Below are positions 35,411 to 53,895 of a stretch of 64,000 nt of DNA, in pieces. The notes beneath the pieces are model-generated. The model searched no databases. It was not told where the DNA came from and was given only the letters and a program-made list of their open reading frames with translations. This DNA is from Cinclus cinclus (taxonomy: Eukaryota; Chordata; Aves; Passeriformes; Cinclidae). Numbering within the stretch: position 1 is the stretch's first letter; each line of letters begins with the position of its first letter. The stretch lies in assembly GCF_963662255.1 (NCBI RefSeq), contig NC_085055.1, forward strand, positions 21,260,204-21,324,203, read 5' to 3'. The translations under genes were made by a program, and so were the position numbers.

Positions 35411-36344
35411 TACCAGTGTCAGACAGCAAAGCTGTGGCTTCTCCTGAGCTGGGAGATGGGACTGGAGAGGATGGGAGTGTTCCCACTCTTTCCAGAGCCC
35501 TCAGGGCAGGATGGGAGCTGACAGGTATCACCACAGCACGATGAACACCACTCTGAGCCTGAGGGTCTGGGGGCTGGAGCTGGAGCAGAGGCTCTCTCTG
35601 CTCCCCTGGGCTCAGATTCAGCACTCCGTTTATTCAGAGCGACCCTGCCTAGCTCACCCAGGAGCAGGGCTGAGCCTTTCCAAAAGGAAAACTCACATTA
35701 AGCTCTGCCACAAGGCTCTGGTGACCATATGGAGCTGGGAGAGGGGTGGGGGCCAGCCCTGACCTCTATTGAAGGGAGGGCAGTGCCACTGACCCTCTCC
35801 CTGCCCCCTGGGGTGGCTGTTCCCAGGCGGCTCAGGTTGTTCCTCACTGCTAAAGAAGACAATTAAATCCTTGAGCCCAGGTTTTAGTGTTTCCATGTGC
35901 AGCCAAGTGTCTTAATCTGGGCTGTTTGGGGAATTTTTATCCCGTGGATCCCTTGGTATGCCTGGAATGTTTGCTTTTCCTACTGTGTGCGTGTGTTTGA
36001 GGCACTCCTGTAAAAACAAGAGCTTCCTGCCTGCCTTGTAAATCTTTCCTTGATTGGCAGAGTGGCCTTTGGTGATTAATCAAGGGGCACGACAGAGCTG
36101 GGAGCTCACTCCTAGCAAATCCCCGGCACGGTGGTGGGAGACCTGGGAAGGGACCCCGGGAACTGGCTGCTCTCCAGAGCCGTGTGGTGACATCGGTTTT
36201 CGGTAAGAGCCTGGGAGAGGAAGGACCCAACGGAAATTCCAGAGAGTTAAGGAAATGCTCCAGAGGGCCGGGACTTGAGAGGCATTTTCTATTGTATCAT
36301 CAGGATAAAACACACGGCTCCGCTTGGAGGGATTCACCCAGTGG

Positions 36345-36632
36345 CCAAACAAACCTTCCCACCTTGGCTGGGATGGGAAAATTTGTCCCAACCAAACCTT
36401 CCCACCTTGGCTGGGCTGGGAATTGAGATATTCATCCTAACCAAACCTTCCCACCTTGGCTGGGCTGGGAATTGAGAGATTTGTCCCAACCAAACCTTCC
36501 AACCTTGGCTGGGCTGGGAATTGAGAGATTCGTCCCAACCAAACCTTCCCACCTTGGCTGGCCTGGGAAAGAGGAGATTTGTCCCAACCAAACCTTCCCA
36601 CCTTGGCTGGCCTGGGAAGGGGGAGGTTTGCC
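36345..36632. repeat. 49-bp minisatellite, about 5.8 copies
   Basis: Units carry ACCAAACCTTCCCACCTTGG then CTGGGCTGGGAATTGAGAGA and TTTGTCCCA. Copies differ by a few substitutions. The unit length is not a multiple of 3, so the minus-strand open frame cycles through three readings. Confidence 0.95.
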
Positions 36633-37089
36633 CCATGCATGGATTATCCAGGAGACGGACACAGGATCGGGGACAATGCAGAGAGGAACCACCTTGTGTT
36701 CTTCATGTTCCCACTGGAGGCTTTCAGGTGTCACAGGCTCTGCCTGGATGTGGCACAAGGGTTCCAAGTTAGCTCTAACCTCCAGAGCAACAAAAACATC
36801 TCCAGCATCTTGGCCAAAGGGCTCTAATTTGTCCCAGCTAACACAGCTACTGCTGTTCTGACCCCAAGCTTGCCTGGAGCTGGCTGTGGGATCCTGCACT
36901 GGTGTTGTGTTGTGCAGGCCACACGTGGGCCTGTCCCCATGTCCCCATGATCCCAAAAAGGTTTCAGCTTGGGAAAAAAGCTGGCAGGGCTGCAGGCTGC
37001 CAGCCCTAGGGCCAGCCCTAAAATCGTGGCTGTAAGAAAGGAGACCTTCAGTGTGGGAGTCTGGTGGAAACTTGCCATGGGAGAGGTCA

Positions 37090-37335
37090 GTACTCAGCAT
37101 TTTAGAGGAAATTGTGAGATACAGCAGGAAGTTTTTTACAATGAGGGTGTTAAAACATTGGCATGGGTTATCCAGAGGAGCTGTGGCTGCCCCATCCCTG
37201 GAAGTATTGCAGGCCAGGCTGGATGGGGCTTGGAGCAACCTGGGATGGTGGAAGGTGTCCCTGCCTGTGGCAGAGAATTGGATTGGATGACCCTTAGAGG
37301 TCCCTTCCAACCCAAACCATTCTGTGATCTTCAGG
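37090..37335 (+). mobile_element. CR1 LINE 3' fragment
   Basis: Long CR1 3' part ending cttccaacccaaaccattct plus GTGATCT. Intergenic. Confidence 0.88.
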
Positions 37336-37532
37336 TTCTGGTCTTCCCACTTTTTTCCTTGGCTTTTACTCGCTGCTACAGGCAGGATCTGTGCTGTGTG
37401 CCAGGACGGGGTCAGGATGAGGAGCACCAGGAACAGAGCACTGTGAGCAGGCAGCCCAGGAGAGTCTGTGTGTCTGTCCCAGGGGAGCGTGGGAGGAAGG
37501 ACAGGTGGGAAGGAGCAGAGGAGCACTCAGGA

Positions 37533-37576
37533 CACAGAGGAGCACTCAGGACACACAGGAGCACTCAGGACACGCA
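37533..37576. repeat. Short tandem repeat GAGCACTCAGGACACA, x3
   Basis: Three near-identical 17-18-bp units. Confidence 0.85.
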
Positions 37577-40363
37577 TGCTGGTTGCTTCCTGGATCACCC
37601 CTGCCCAATGCTGTCCTTCCCCTTTCTTGTTTCACTCAGCCCATCCCTGCACTGGGGACAAGCTGCCTTTAAAGTGTCATCACTGGGCATTGGAGTGAAC
37701 AGCACTTTTCTCTCTCTTCAACCTCTCCCCAGTCAGGGTTGCTCTTCCAGCATGGATAGTTCTCATTTATGCTGTATTTGGGAACACAAGGCTGAGCTGA
37801 TTTTGCCCTGGATGCAGCCCTGTCAGGTTTTGCTCATAGCCAGGAAGATGTGAGATTCCTTAGGGATCCAGATATTTGCGCTTATTTTCATCCCCACAGA
37901 GAAATGGGGACCGGGGTGTCTGGTGTCCCCCTGCCCCTCTGGGTTCTGCCCCCTCCTTTTGCAAGTGGTGGCTCCAAATTGGGGTGCAGATTCCCCACAT
38001 GGTCGTGGGGAGGGGGCACGGACCCATCCATCCAGCTGGATGTGCCCAGTGGGCAAACGAGGAGATGCTGCTGGTGGCCACCTGCCTGTGACACTTGCCC
38101 TGTGTCTCTGTGTCACCCCACATCCCCACCTAGCTCTGGGGCAGGGGGTGGAGCCTCCCCTCTCCCAGAGCCATGGGAGGTTCCCTGCCAGGTGGGCAGG
38201 AAATCACACCCAGCGCTTTGAATTTCTCAGGAAAAAGAGAAAATTCCTCAAAGGTGGCAAAACAACAGTGAGGGGCTTTGCTATGGAAATGCGGAGCTCT
38301 GTCCCCTGGGGCTGGTGGCTCCTGGGGTCTCCCTGGTCTCCACCTTTGTCCCTGCTAACATCTCTTTGGCAGTTCCCTGGAATGGGTCCCACTGGTGCTG
38401 GCAGGTCAGGAACAAACCCCTTGCAGGAAACAGGGAAATAAAGGAAGGCAGAAAAGAACAATTTAACATCCAGGAATGGAAATTACTCAGGAGGGGGTTA
38501 AAATGCAGGGAAGATGAGAAACAGGAGGGTCCTGGCCCTGTTTTCAGCCACATTTTTCCCCTCTCAGAATTCCTAAGAAGGGGTTTTGTGAAGGTGCTTG
38601 TGGCATCATCTCCTTGAGTGTTTGACTGATGAAGAACTGTGTCAGGAGTTACTGGGAGTGGGGATGTGCCCTGGGTTATCTGTATGGGACCTATAGATCA
38701 GCTATAGAAGAGGAGAGAACCCAGGAGAAGGTGGGAGGGGGGTGGAGCTGGAGCACTCCAACTCTGTCATCCTTACCTGGAGCAGATCCAGCATCCCCCT
38801 GAAGCAAGAGGAATCCCAGGGGTCTGACTCTGGGACAGACACCTGAGACATGGAGGAGCTGGCTGTCCCCAGAGCGATGGGACAGGTGGGAATAGTGCTG
38901 GATTCATGTCTTGAGGATGGCTGCCCGTGGGGACGTCCCCATCAGCCTCTTTGGGATGGGATCAGTCCTGGTCCCCTCATTGCTCCAGCTGTGTGCCCAC
39001 CAAAGTTACTGGTGTTTTCCCCTGGGTGGAGAGGGATCTTTCCATTCCTGAGCCATATCAGTCACCAGCTCACAAAACAGCAACAGGAGTGAGGGGACTT
39101 GGCCCAACCAGGAGCATCCCAATCCCACCGATGGCCTCCCCAGTCACACTGAAGCATGTTCCCTCTTGGAGTTTTGGGAATGGAATTCACCCTGTTGCAC
39201 AGCAGTACCCCAGGCCACGCATTCCTGGGGAATGGGAGTGGGATCAGACCTGGGACACCCCGAAATCATGCAGATTTCAGAGAGAGGACACGGAAGACAA
39301 GTTGGCCTCAGGCCTGGCAGCTTGAGGAGGTGTCTCCAGGAGGATAGGATTGCTTTGGGCAGGATGCTGGGAGCAGGGGGAGGGCTGGGGTGCTGCATTG
39401 GCTCCCTGCCCATGGGGATGCAGTTCCTGGCACTGGGAAACAGCACCTGTGCTACTCCTTGAACTCCATCTCTCCTTCCCACCTGGCTGCACTTTGAATC
39501 CAGAGTCTGGGACAGAAGCAGGTACCTGGAGGAAGCTTTATCAAGAAGATTGCCATGGAGAGGTTTGAGGGGTTCAGCATGGTCACAAGACAGTGCCATT
39601 GGTCACGGGACGCTGTCACCAGATGTGCTGAAGCTGCAAACCTCCCCTCCATCCCAGGAACCTTCTTCTGCCCACAATGCTCCAGTTTTCCAGGCTCAGC
39701 ACGGCTGAGGGCTGAGGCATTTTGGGAGCCTGAAGACAGCCGAGGTGATCTCATCCCACGAGTATTTTCTTGGCTCCCTCTCCTCGCTCCAACGCCTCGG
39801 CGATAAGGCTGGGCTGAGGTCAGTGGGAGGGTTTGGCATTGTGGAGCCGTGTGTCACCCCACGGAGCCTGGGACACGGTACCTGCACTGCCCTGGCTCCC
39901 GCCAGGTCCCTGACTCCCTGCCCCATCCCCCAGAATGCTCCACCTGGGAAGAAGGTCCGTGCAGGCAGCCAAAGGTGCCCCCACCACGCCCACAGGTCTA
40001 GCTGCTATTTCACCTTCTCCTGGGGAAAACAAAAAGGTTGAGGCTTTACTTACTTCCAGCATTAGAAAGAAGGAGAGGGAACTCTTCAGATCCCTTTCCA
40101 AAGGGGTGTTATCAGCCCAGGAGGGGTTTCCTGCTGCCAGAAATAGAATGGTGTTAAGATAGGAAGGGAAGCAGGATGACACAGGCATAGATAAGGCTGG
40201 GGGGACGAGCCAGGAGAGGAACCCTGGCTGCTGGGGGAGCTGGGCTGGCTCCCTTGGAGCTCGGGTGAGAGCCCCATTCACCTGGGAAAGAGCAGGGCAG
40301 AACCACAGCTGGGTCCTTTTGGAGATGCTGCTGCTGGGCTCGGTGTATTGGAATGGTGCATCA

Positions 40364-40427
40364 TCCCTCCATCCATCCATCCATCCATCCATCCATCCAT
40401 CCATCCATCCATCCATCCATTTATCCA
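40364..40427. repeat. (TCCA)n microsatellite, left array
   Basis: Tetranucleotide array ending TTTATCCAT at the CR1 boundary. Confidence 0.95.
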
Positions 40428-40562
40428 TAGAATCACAGAATCACAGAATCACAGACTGGTTTGGGTTTAAAAGGATATTAAAGCTCATTTTTTTTCACCC
40501 TCTGCCTGGGGCAGGGACATCTTCCACTAGACAAGGTTGCTCCAAGCCCTGTCCAACCTGTC
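40428..40562 (-). mobile_element. CR1 LINE 3' fragment inside a (TCCA)n microsatellite
   Basis: Starts with three AATCACAG octamers (the CR1 3' tail, reversed), then tggtttgggtttaaaaggat, and stops at cctgtccaacctgtcctgcc, where a second (TCCA)n array begins. Confidence 0.88.
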
Positions 40563-40564
40563 CT

Positions 40565-40620
40565 GCCCATCCATCCATCCATCCATCCATCCATCCATCC
40601 ATCCATCCATCCCCCCCCCC
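40565..40620. repeat. (TCCA)n microsatellite, right array with poly-C
   Basis: Continues the tetranucleotide on the other side of the CR1, ending in about 11 C. Confidence 0.95.
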
Positions 40621-41504
40621 TGTGGTGCTGAGCCTGGGCCAGTGTTTCCAGACTCTTTGTGTGCCTGGGGACACAGGGACAAGTTCTGTGCTCTCGCCTC
40701 CTCCTCACACAAAACTTGACCCTTGCTGAGGCTTCAGTGTCGGTGCCAATTCCCACATTTCATCCTTCATCCATGAGGATTGACTTGTCACTGGGAAAAC
40801 TGGGCTGGAAAACCTGTTTCCTGAGCTTCCAGGTGCTCCTCTTCCTCCAAGCACTGACTCCATCTCCCTGCACTTTCTTTCCATGCTCTCCTGTCTTTGA
40901 GTCTGGCACCCGCCACATGTTAGAGATTTATTTTTTTCCTTATTTTTTGGGAGATAACCCAGAGGCAGTGGGCTGTGCTTGCACCCTGGGTGCCCTAGGG
41001 GTGATACCAGAGTGTGATGGAGCAGAAGAACAAGGAGACAAGGCTGGGGACCCCCATGTCCCCCTCTGCAGATCAGCCTTCTGGCTCTGTGCCAGTCGGA
41101 AGATGCTGAGTTCCCTCAAAAGAATAGGAGCTTAATGTCCCGGAGCTAATAAGCAATTTTCCCCTGCACCTGCCTCTCCCTGCCGCCTCCCCTCCAGCCA
41201 TCTGCTGTCTCGGGACCTCTGGACTCTGTGCCGGCAGCTTGGGGCACCCGGGGCTGAGACGGGGCTGGTGTTTCACTGCTTCGGGCTGGGGGTGCTCAGT
41301 GTCCCCCCCAGAGACGAGCCGGGGTGCTTTGAAGGGGGAGTTTGGCTTCCTGCATCCCTGTGTCCGCCCAGGGAGGCGAGTGGCTGAGCCCAAAAGGGGA
41401 AACTGAGGCTGGGAGAGCAGCAGGGAACACCCAAAAGTGCCAATTGCTGCATCCACAGGGAGCTGGCGTCCCCAGCCAGGGAGATGTGAAAGAGGGGCTG
41501 TGAG

Positions 41505-41850
41505 GAAGGGGATGCGAGGATGGAGGACACAAGGAGCTGATGCAAGACAGAGGAATGCAAGGAGGGGGAAGGTGAGGAGGGGGGATGCGAGATGGGGGAT
41601 GCAAGAAGTGAGACGTGAAACACGAAGAGGGGGACATAAGGAGGGGGATGTGAGGAGGAAGACACGAGGAGGAATGTGACATGGGGAATGAGAGGATAGG
41701 GGTGAGAGGGGGGGTGTGAAGAGGGGGATGTGAGAAGGATGTAAGGAGAGGGACACGAGGAAGGGGGATGAGAGGAGGGGGGATGAGAGGACGGAGAATG
41801 CGAGGCGGGGGAGGGATGCGAAGAGGGGGAATGTAAGGAGGGGGGGCCCG
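41505..41850. repeat. Purine-rich degenerate repeat upstream of AMOTL2
   Basis: Imperfect units of roughly 12-25 bp built on GGGGGATGYGAGGA; almost no pyrimidine runs on the plus strand. Confidence 0.85.
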
Positions 41851-42124
41851 CGGGGGCAGAGCAGATGGGGCCGGCAGGCTGGGGGTTGCCCCAGCCCCGC
41901 AGACAAAGGCTGGGGCAGATTTACGGCCCGGGACAGCTGGCGGGCAGAGCCAGCCCCCCCTGCCCGCAGCTGCCGCTCCCGCTCCCGGCCGCGCTCCTGC
42001 GCTGGCGGCGGCCCCGGGGCGGAGCGGGGCGGGACCGGCCCCGCATTCCGGGCATAGCAAAGCCCGGCCCGGCCCCCGCGGCCCCGGGACGCTCAGAGCC
42101 GCCGCAGCACCGCTCCGCTCCGCC

Positions 42125-48584
<6,460 letters not shown>

Positions 48585-49690
48585 GGCCGCCCAGGGCTGA
48601 ACGGTGGCCACTCAACCCTTCTTGCCAGCATGTCAGGATGGAGAAGCATGTGGGAAGGAGGGACCGAGCCGGGAGCTCAGCGGTGTCCCCTCGGCCGGTT
48701 TCAGCAGTGACCCTGGGGTGTGGGAGGGTCACTGTCCCCCTCGGTGCCCGCACGCCTCCCCAGCTGCGCAGGGCGCGCTGGAGCCCGGGGACTCTGCGGT
48801 GGGTCCGTCCCCATCCTGGCTCCATCCCCATCCTGGCTCCATCCCAGCTCTCGCCTCTGGGTCTTGGCCATCAGCAGTCTCCCAGGTGCTTGGCCTCTGA
48901 CTGGAAAATCCCTCTCTGATCGCCCGAATTGTACCCACAAGCTGAAGTCTCTGCACGAGGGCAGAGCTGGGAGGGATCCCTTGTGGGTCCCATCAACCAC
49001 CCAGATCCACACGGCCAAGCCAAGCACCAGGAGCACCAAACTTCCATCACCTGCACCCTGCCTCTGGATTTTTCATCATGTGATGGGGTGACAGTGAAAC
49101 AAAAATGACAATGGAGGGGATGAAAGGTGCAGGAAAAGAGGAGGTGAAAGGCTCCGAGGATGCCGATGGAGGCGGTGGGATGTGCCTCCCTTCTCCTGGC
49201 TGCATCCCCTGGCTAGTGGCAGCTGGCTTCTGCCCATAGCCAGAGCCAACATCCTGCTCCTCAGAGCTTCCCATCCTTGCCCTTCGTGTAAATATATATA
49301 TTTTTCTTTATTTCTTTCCCCTTTCAACGTGTGCATTTGCTGGCCAACTGCATTTTTTATTTTTCTCTCCCCAGACACGTAAAAAATGCGTTCGGTTCTC
49401 GTGCATTGTTTACAAAATGGAAAAGAAACAAAAAATTATGAAAGAGGAAAAAAACCCCAAACCCTACGACTTAATATATTTTATATTAATATTGGTATTT
49501 CTTTTTAAGTATTTTTTTCGTGCTGTGAACTTTTTTCCTGCCAAAGACGACAAGTTCTCGTTTGTGCGTTTTAAGTTATCTTTAAGTATTTAAACATAAA
49601 CTTGGCTGTTTCGTTACGCCGCCCTATACCGAGATTGCTGTAGCATTCCACTTGGTATAACAATATTTTAATAAAAAAACCCAAATATCA
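48585..49690 (+). other. AMOTL2: AMOTL2 3'UTR
   Basis: About 1.1 kb to a poly(A) signal at 49670-49675. The last 400 nt are A/T-rich, with a Pumilio-type UGUAAAUA at 49287-49294 and a miR-30 seed match TGTTTACA at 49407-49414. Confidence 0.8.
49670..49675 (+). terminator. AMOTL2 poly(A) signal AATAAA
   Basis: Canonical hexamer at the end of the A/T-rich block, 1.09 kb after the stop codon; sequence character changes right after it. Confidence 0.75.
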
Positions 49691-49929
49691 ATCCATGGAC
49701 TCTCTTTTTCTTCCATGCAACGTGGAGAGATGGAGGTGCCACCAGGGAAAGAGGGTCTGGCAGTGCTGGCCCCCTGGTTCACATATCCTTCCCAGCTCCC
49801 CAGGGCAGAGATTTGGGGTGCAGTTGCATGGGAGAGGGGGAAAATGCTCAAGAGCATTTCTGCATTCCCCAAAATCCCATTGGGATCCCATTCCCCTCAC
49901 CTTCATGGAGGAAAAGGATGGAGCATCCC

Positions 49930-50035
49930 TGCATCTCTCGCGTCCTTGGTTTCTGCATCCTCGTGACCCTCCATCTCTGTGTCCTCAATCCTTGCCCCCT
50001 GCTGTCCTTGATCTCTGCATCCCATAACTGCATCC
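49930..50035. repeat. Degenerate member of the CATCCCTG minisatellite family
   Basis: Imperfect 18-25-bp units such as CATCTCTGTGTCCTCAATCC. Confidence 0.65.
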
Positions 50036-50462
50036 TGATGGGATCCTCCTCCTCTTCCTCACAAAACCCCTTCCTCTCCTGCCACAGGGACTCCCTGATG
50101 TCTTCCAGCATGGATGGACCTGGTCCCCAAGCTCTCCTTGGCTTTGTCAGCCATCTCCGAGCCCTTCCTATTCTGCCTGGCTCCTCCATCTTCTGGAAGA
50201 CCAGAAGTTTTCCGGGGGCTGGACTTTTATTTTCTGATAGCTGTGGTGTTAATGCTCCCCAGGGAACAACCCTGGGGATTCTGCCATCTCCAGCCAGGCC
50301 AAGGCTTTCCCTTTGTGACACCCTTTGGCATTAACTGGGAGCTCATCTTTGTGATCCCGATGTCCCTGGGGACCAGGAGCTCTTGTGCTCTGCTATGGGG
50401 TTTAGCTTGGATTATGCAGAACAATGGCATCAGAAACCAGTTTTGCTGCCAGCTCTCCCATG

Positions 50463-50645
50463 GACTCACAGAATCATGGAATCATTTATGTTGGAAAAGC
50501 ACTTTAAGACCATCGAGTCTGAGTGTTAACCCAGCACTGCCAAAGCCACCGCGTCCCCAAGTAGCACATCTGCATGGTTTTCAACACTTCCAAGGACGGT
50601 AATTCCATCTCTTCCCTGGACAGGACTCCATTGAGGATCACTGGT
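50463..50645 (-). mobile_element. CR1 LINE 3' fragment
   Basis: ctcacagaatcatggaatca then gttggaaaagcactttaaga, continuing to a decayed body. Downstream of AMOTL2. Confidence 0.8.
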
Positions 50646-51599
50646 CCTGGTGGGACAGCTGAATTCCACCTGTGCCCCAACCTTCCCACTCAGGAATCTG
50701 GAAGAAGTATGGGTAAGAAAATGAAAATTTGGGTCTTTCTATGTCTGTGGGACAGGTCTCTATCCCTGAGGAGCAGGTTAGGGAAACTTGGAGCAATGAG
50801 AATCTTGGAGCTGGGATCCTCTTTGCACCTATGGCTTCTCCTGGGTGCTGCAAGCAGGGAAATCTACTCTGCCCATGCAGAAGGCTGAACAGAACCCTGA
50901 ACCGGGGCCAGGGATGGGAAGAGCAGGGTGGAAGCTCACAGGGAACTGCTGGGGTTGGGAATATGTCTGAGCGATCCTGGCAGCCTCCAGCCAGGGCTGT
51001 ACCTGCCCTGCTTCCCCCAGCTCCTGCTGCTCCAGAGCCCGGGAAGGCCAGCAGCATTCCTGGCATACCACAGCTCTCACACCCCACGCTTTATTTACCA
51101 GAATCCGGATGCAGAGTGGCCTGGCTGCAGGTCTGGCTGTTTGCAGGGAGCGGAATGGGCTCCTATTGAGAGCTTTGCCCATTGATCCTCACCCCCAGGG
51201 CTCTCGATCTTTTCAGGCAGTCAGAAAAAAGTACAAAGCCCACCTGTGGATACAGGAATTGGGCGGTAGGGAGAGGATTCCTGAATCCAGCAGGTCCCAG
51301 CTCCTCCTGCCACACATTTTGAGGAGCCGTGTGCTTTGGTAGGGATGCTGCTCAGCCAGAGCACCATCCCAAAGGAGCTGCACACCTTGGCCATGGAAGC
51401 TGCTCTGGGGGTGTTATCACCTGCTCTGTCCTCACAGGCATTTCTGCCCGCCCTTCCCACACTGTCTCCCTGGATTTCACCATCGGCATTGCCTGAACCC
51501 ACTGTCCTTTCTCCCATGTCCCTGTCATGCCTGAAATGCCACGTGGGAGCCAAACCTCCTGCTCCCATCCCTTTACCTGTGATCTCTGCATCCTTGATC

Positions 51600-51760
51600 C
51601 TTAGATCCTCGAGTCCCTGCATCCCTGTGTTCTTCTGTTTCTGTGTCCTTAATCTCTACATCCCTGTATCCCTGCATCCCTGTGTTCTTCTGTTTCTGTG
51701 TCCTTAATCTCTACATCCCTGTATCCCTGCATCCCTGTATCCTCAATCCTCACGTCCTGT
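51600..51760. repeat. 55-bp tandem repeat of a CATCCCTG-based unit
   Basis: TGCATCCCTGTGTTCTTCTG and following bases recur after 55 bp, with a partial third copy. Related degenerate text at 49930-50035 and 52805-52905. Confidence 0.9.
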
Positions 51761-52804
51761 CTAGGACACTGGGTTCTCACGCCCTGGAAGGGGTGCTGCC
51801 TGGGCTGGCACCTGGATGCAACTCCTCCCGTGGGCTGCACATCCACATCCCTGGAGACTTGGGAAAGGGCCAGGAGGCTCTGCTCCAGGTGGCTCCAGTG
51901 TCACCTTGGTGGCTTTGGGTGGGATGGCCTATCCTGGGGCAGCAGCTCTTGTGGGTGGCAGGGAGATGGCTCTGCCCCTCCAGGGCTGTCTGGGGAGCTC
52001 TGGTCTGTGTCCCTCTGTGGTCACAGTGGGCTGGGACAAGGCCAAGGATCTCCTTGGGGCTCCCTGGCTGTTCACCAAGCCCCATTCCCAGCCAGGAAAA
52101 CTGGGAATAATTCCCTTGGTGCCACAGCACAGCAGCCTTTCTGCAGCTTTGGCTCCTGCTTTTCCTCATTTCCCTTTGGAGAATATTAGAACTTGGTCCT
52201 TGGAGCGTCCTTGAATTTTGGCATGTCCTCTGTGGGCCCTGGTTCCTCCTCCTCATCTCCTTGTGCATCCCCGCTCCTTTTCCACTTGCTGAATGCTGGA
52301 GATGAATAGGGAAATACAAGCTCACCACACTCTCCTTCGTATGGAAAACTGTTTTAAAAAAAACAAAAAATCCTTACAGGAATTTGGGAGAAAGGGAATT
52401 TCACACCCCCCCACACCCCCCTTCCAAATAATCCCGATCCTCATGGGGGATGTCTGGCAAGGCTGCGAGCCAGCCCTGCAGCCACTTCCCAGCAAACCAG
52501 TCAAGCAAACCGGGCTCTTTCTCTCGCCTCAAGTCCCGGCTTGCTCGTTGGACCGGCAGGAATGAAGCTCTCCCCGCTGGTCCTGCTGAGCTCTTCCCTT
52601 CCCCCTCCCTCCCTCTCGCATCCCATCCCTTTCCCGGAGGTCCCCCAAGCTTCCAGGCTCCTCTCTGTGTCCAGAGATTGTTGGGGGGTGCCCCCCGGGC
52701 TTTCTTCTGCCAGGGTGTCAACGCTCCCTTCCTGAATTCCTCTCATTGGCATTTGCATTCCATTGCAGAATGAGCCAGCCCAAGGTGCCCCCTCCCTCCA
52801 AAAC

Positions 52805-52905
52805 TTCAGCATCTCTTGATTTTTGCATTCCCATGACCCCGCACCTCTGTCTTCGATCCCTGTATCCCCGTGTCCTCGGTCCTTGCATCCCTGTCCTCCT
52901 GGCTT
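52805..52905. repeat. Degenerate member of the CATCCCTG minisatellite family
   Basis: Imperfect units such as GATCCCTGTATCCCCGTGTC. Confidence 0.65.
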
Positions 52906-52960
52906 CCCACACCCCTGCGAGGGGGGGGTGGCTGGAGATGCCTGCTGAGAATCGGAGATG

Positions 52961-53036
52961 GATGGGATGGGATGGGATGGGATGGGATGGGATGGGATGG
53001 GATGGGATGGGATGGGATGGGATGGGATGGGATGGG
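52961..53036. repeat. (GATGG)n microsatellite
   Basis: About 15 perfect pentanucleotide units. Confidence 0.97.
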
Positions 53037-53719
53037 AGTTGTTATTTAGGGGTTGGCCATGACACCCTCCGGGATGCTCCATCCACTCATCCTTGGAGCA
53101 CATTCCAACGTGGGAGCCCCCTCCTCGTCCTCCCCAGCCCCAGGGCCACCTGAACCCCTTCCTGCAGGACCCTTGGGGAGGGGTGGGGCCGTCCAGGTGT
53201 CATGGTGGGGCTGCCCAGCTCCTGCCCTCACAGCCAGGTTCACCACCCGGGCTTTGCTGGGCTCAGCAGAAGTGGTCGGACCCGCGGTGCAAGCGCGGTG
53301 AATTCCTCATTCCTCTTCCCTGCGCTGTGCTGCCTGCCTGCCATCTTTGCATGCAAACAGTAAACAGGCTGTTATTATCCTGGATGCTTTGAATAACTGT
53401 GGCTATTTTTTCTCTTCCCAGTATTCTAAAAAGGCAAAAAATTCCCTGCGGTTTCTGAGTCAACTTTTTTTTTTTTTTTCCTCGCTCTCTTTTCTTTCCT
53501 TCCCACCACCTCTGTGACCTTGAAAAACCAGGCGGAGGAGCTCCCTGGCTGGCTCTGCTCGTACCCCGCTCCCCGGCCGTGCTCCGCCTGCTGCTCCTGC
53601 TGCTTCCCGTGGCCGGAATTCGGGACTGAGCCCTGTGGTGGCGCGGCACTGGCGTGGGAGTGGTGGGCAGGATCCGCCCTGACAATCTTGTTCATCTCCT
53701 CCCCTGGATGAGAAGCTAG

Positions 53720-53895
53720 GGATGCTCAAGGAGGTGTTAGGGATGCCAGATGAGGCTGGGGATGCTGGAAGTGCTGGGGATGCTCGAGGAGGTTTGGGGC
53801 GCTCAAAGACGCAGGGAATCCTTGTGGTTCTGGGGATCATTGAGGTGCTGGGGATGCTGGAGGTGGTCAGAGATGCTGAAGGCACTGGGGGTGTG
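53720..53895. repeat. Degenerate GGGGATGCTGGAGGTG repeat
   Basis: About ten imperfect units of roughly 15-18 bp sharing GGGATGCT. Confidence 0.8.

Larger units (their letters stand above)
32090..36340. other. Intergenic, SENP2 promoter side
   Basis: No conserved coding exon seen. Contains a purine-rich stretch at 33650-33880 and CR1 fragments at 34835 and 35318. Open frames here are short and low-complexity. Confidence 0.65.
36633..41500. other. Intergenic between 49-bp minisatellite and AMOTL2 upstream tract
   Basis: No gene recognised. Holds a CR1 at 37090, three copies of an 18-bp GAGCACTCAGGACACA-type unit at 37533-37576, and two (TCCA)n arrays around a CR1 at 40.4-40.6 kb. Confidence 0.65.

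Noticed and set aside
36432..37526. 364-codon minus-strand frame
   Set aside because: Its C-terminal part is the 49-bp minisatellite in rotating phase and it also crosses a CR1; not a gene.
40364..40620. CRISPR-like regular repeats
   Set aside because: Microsatellite units without spacers, in a vertebrate genome.
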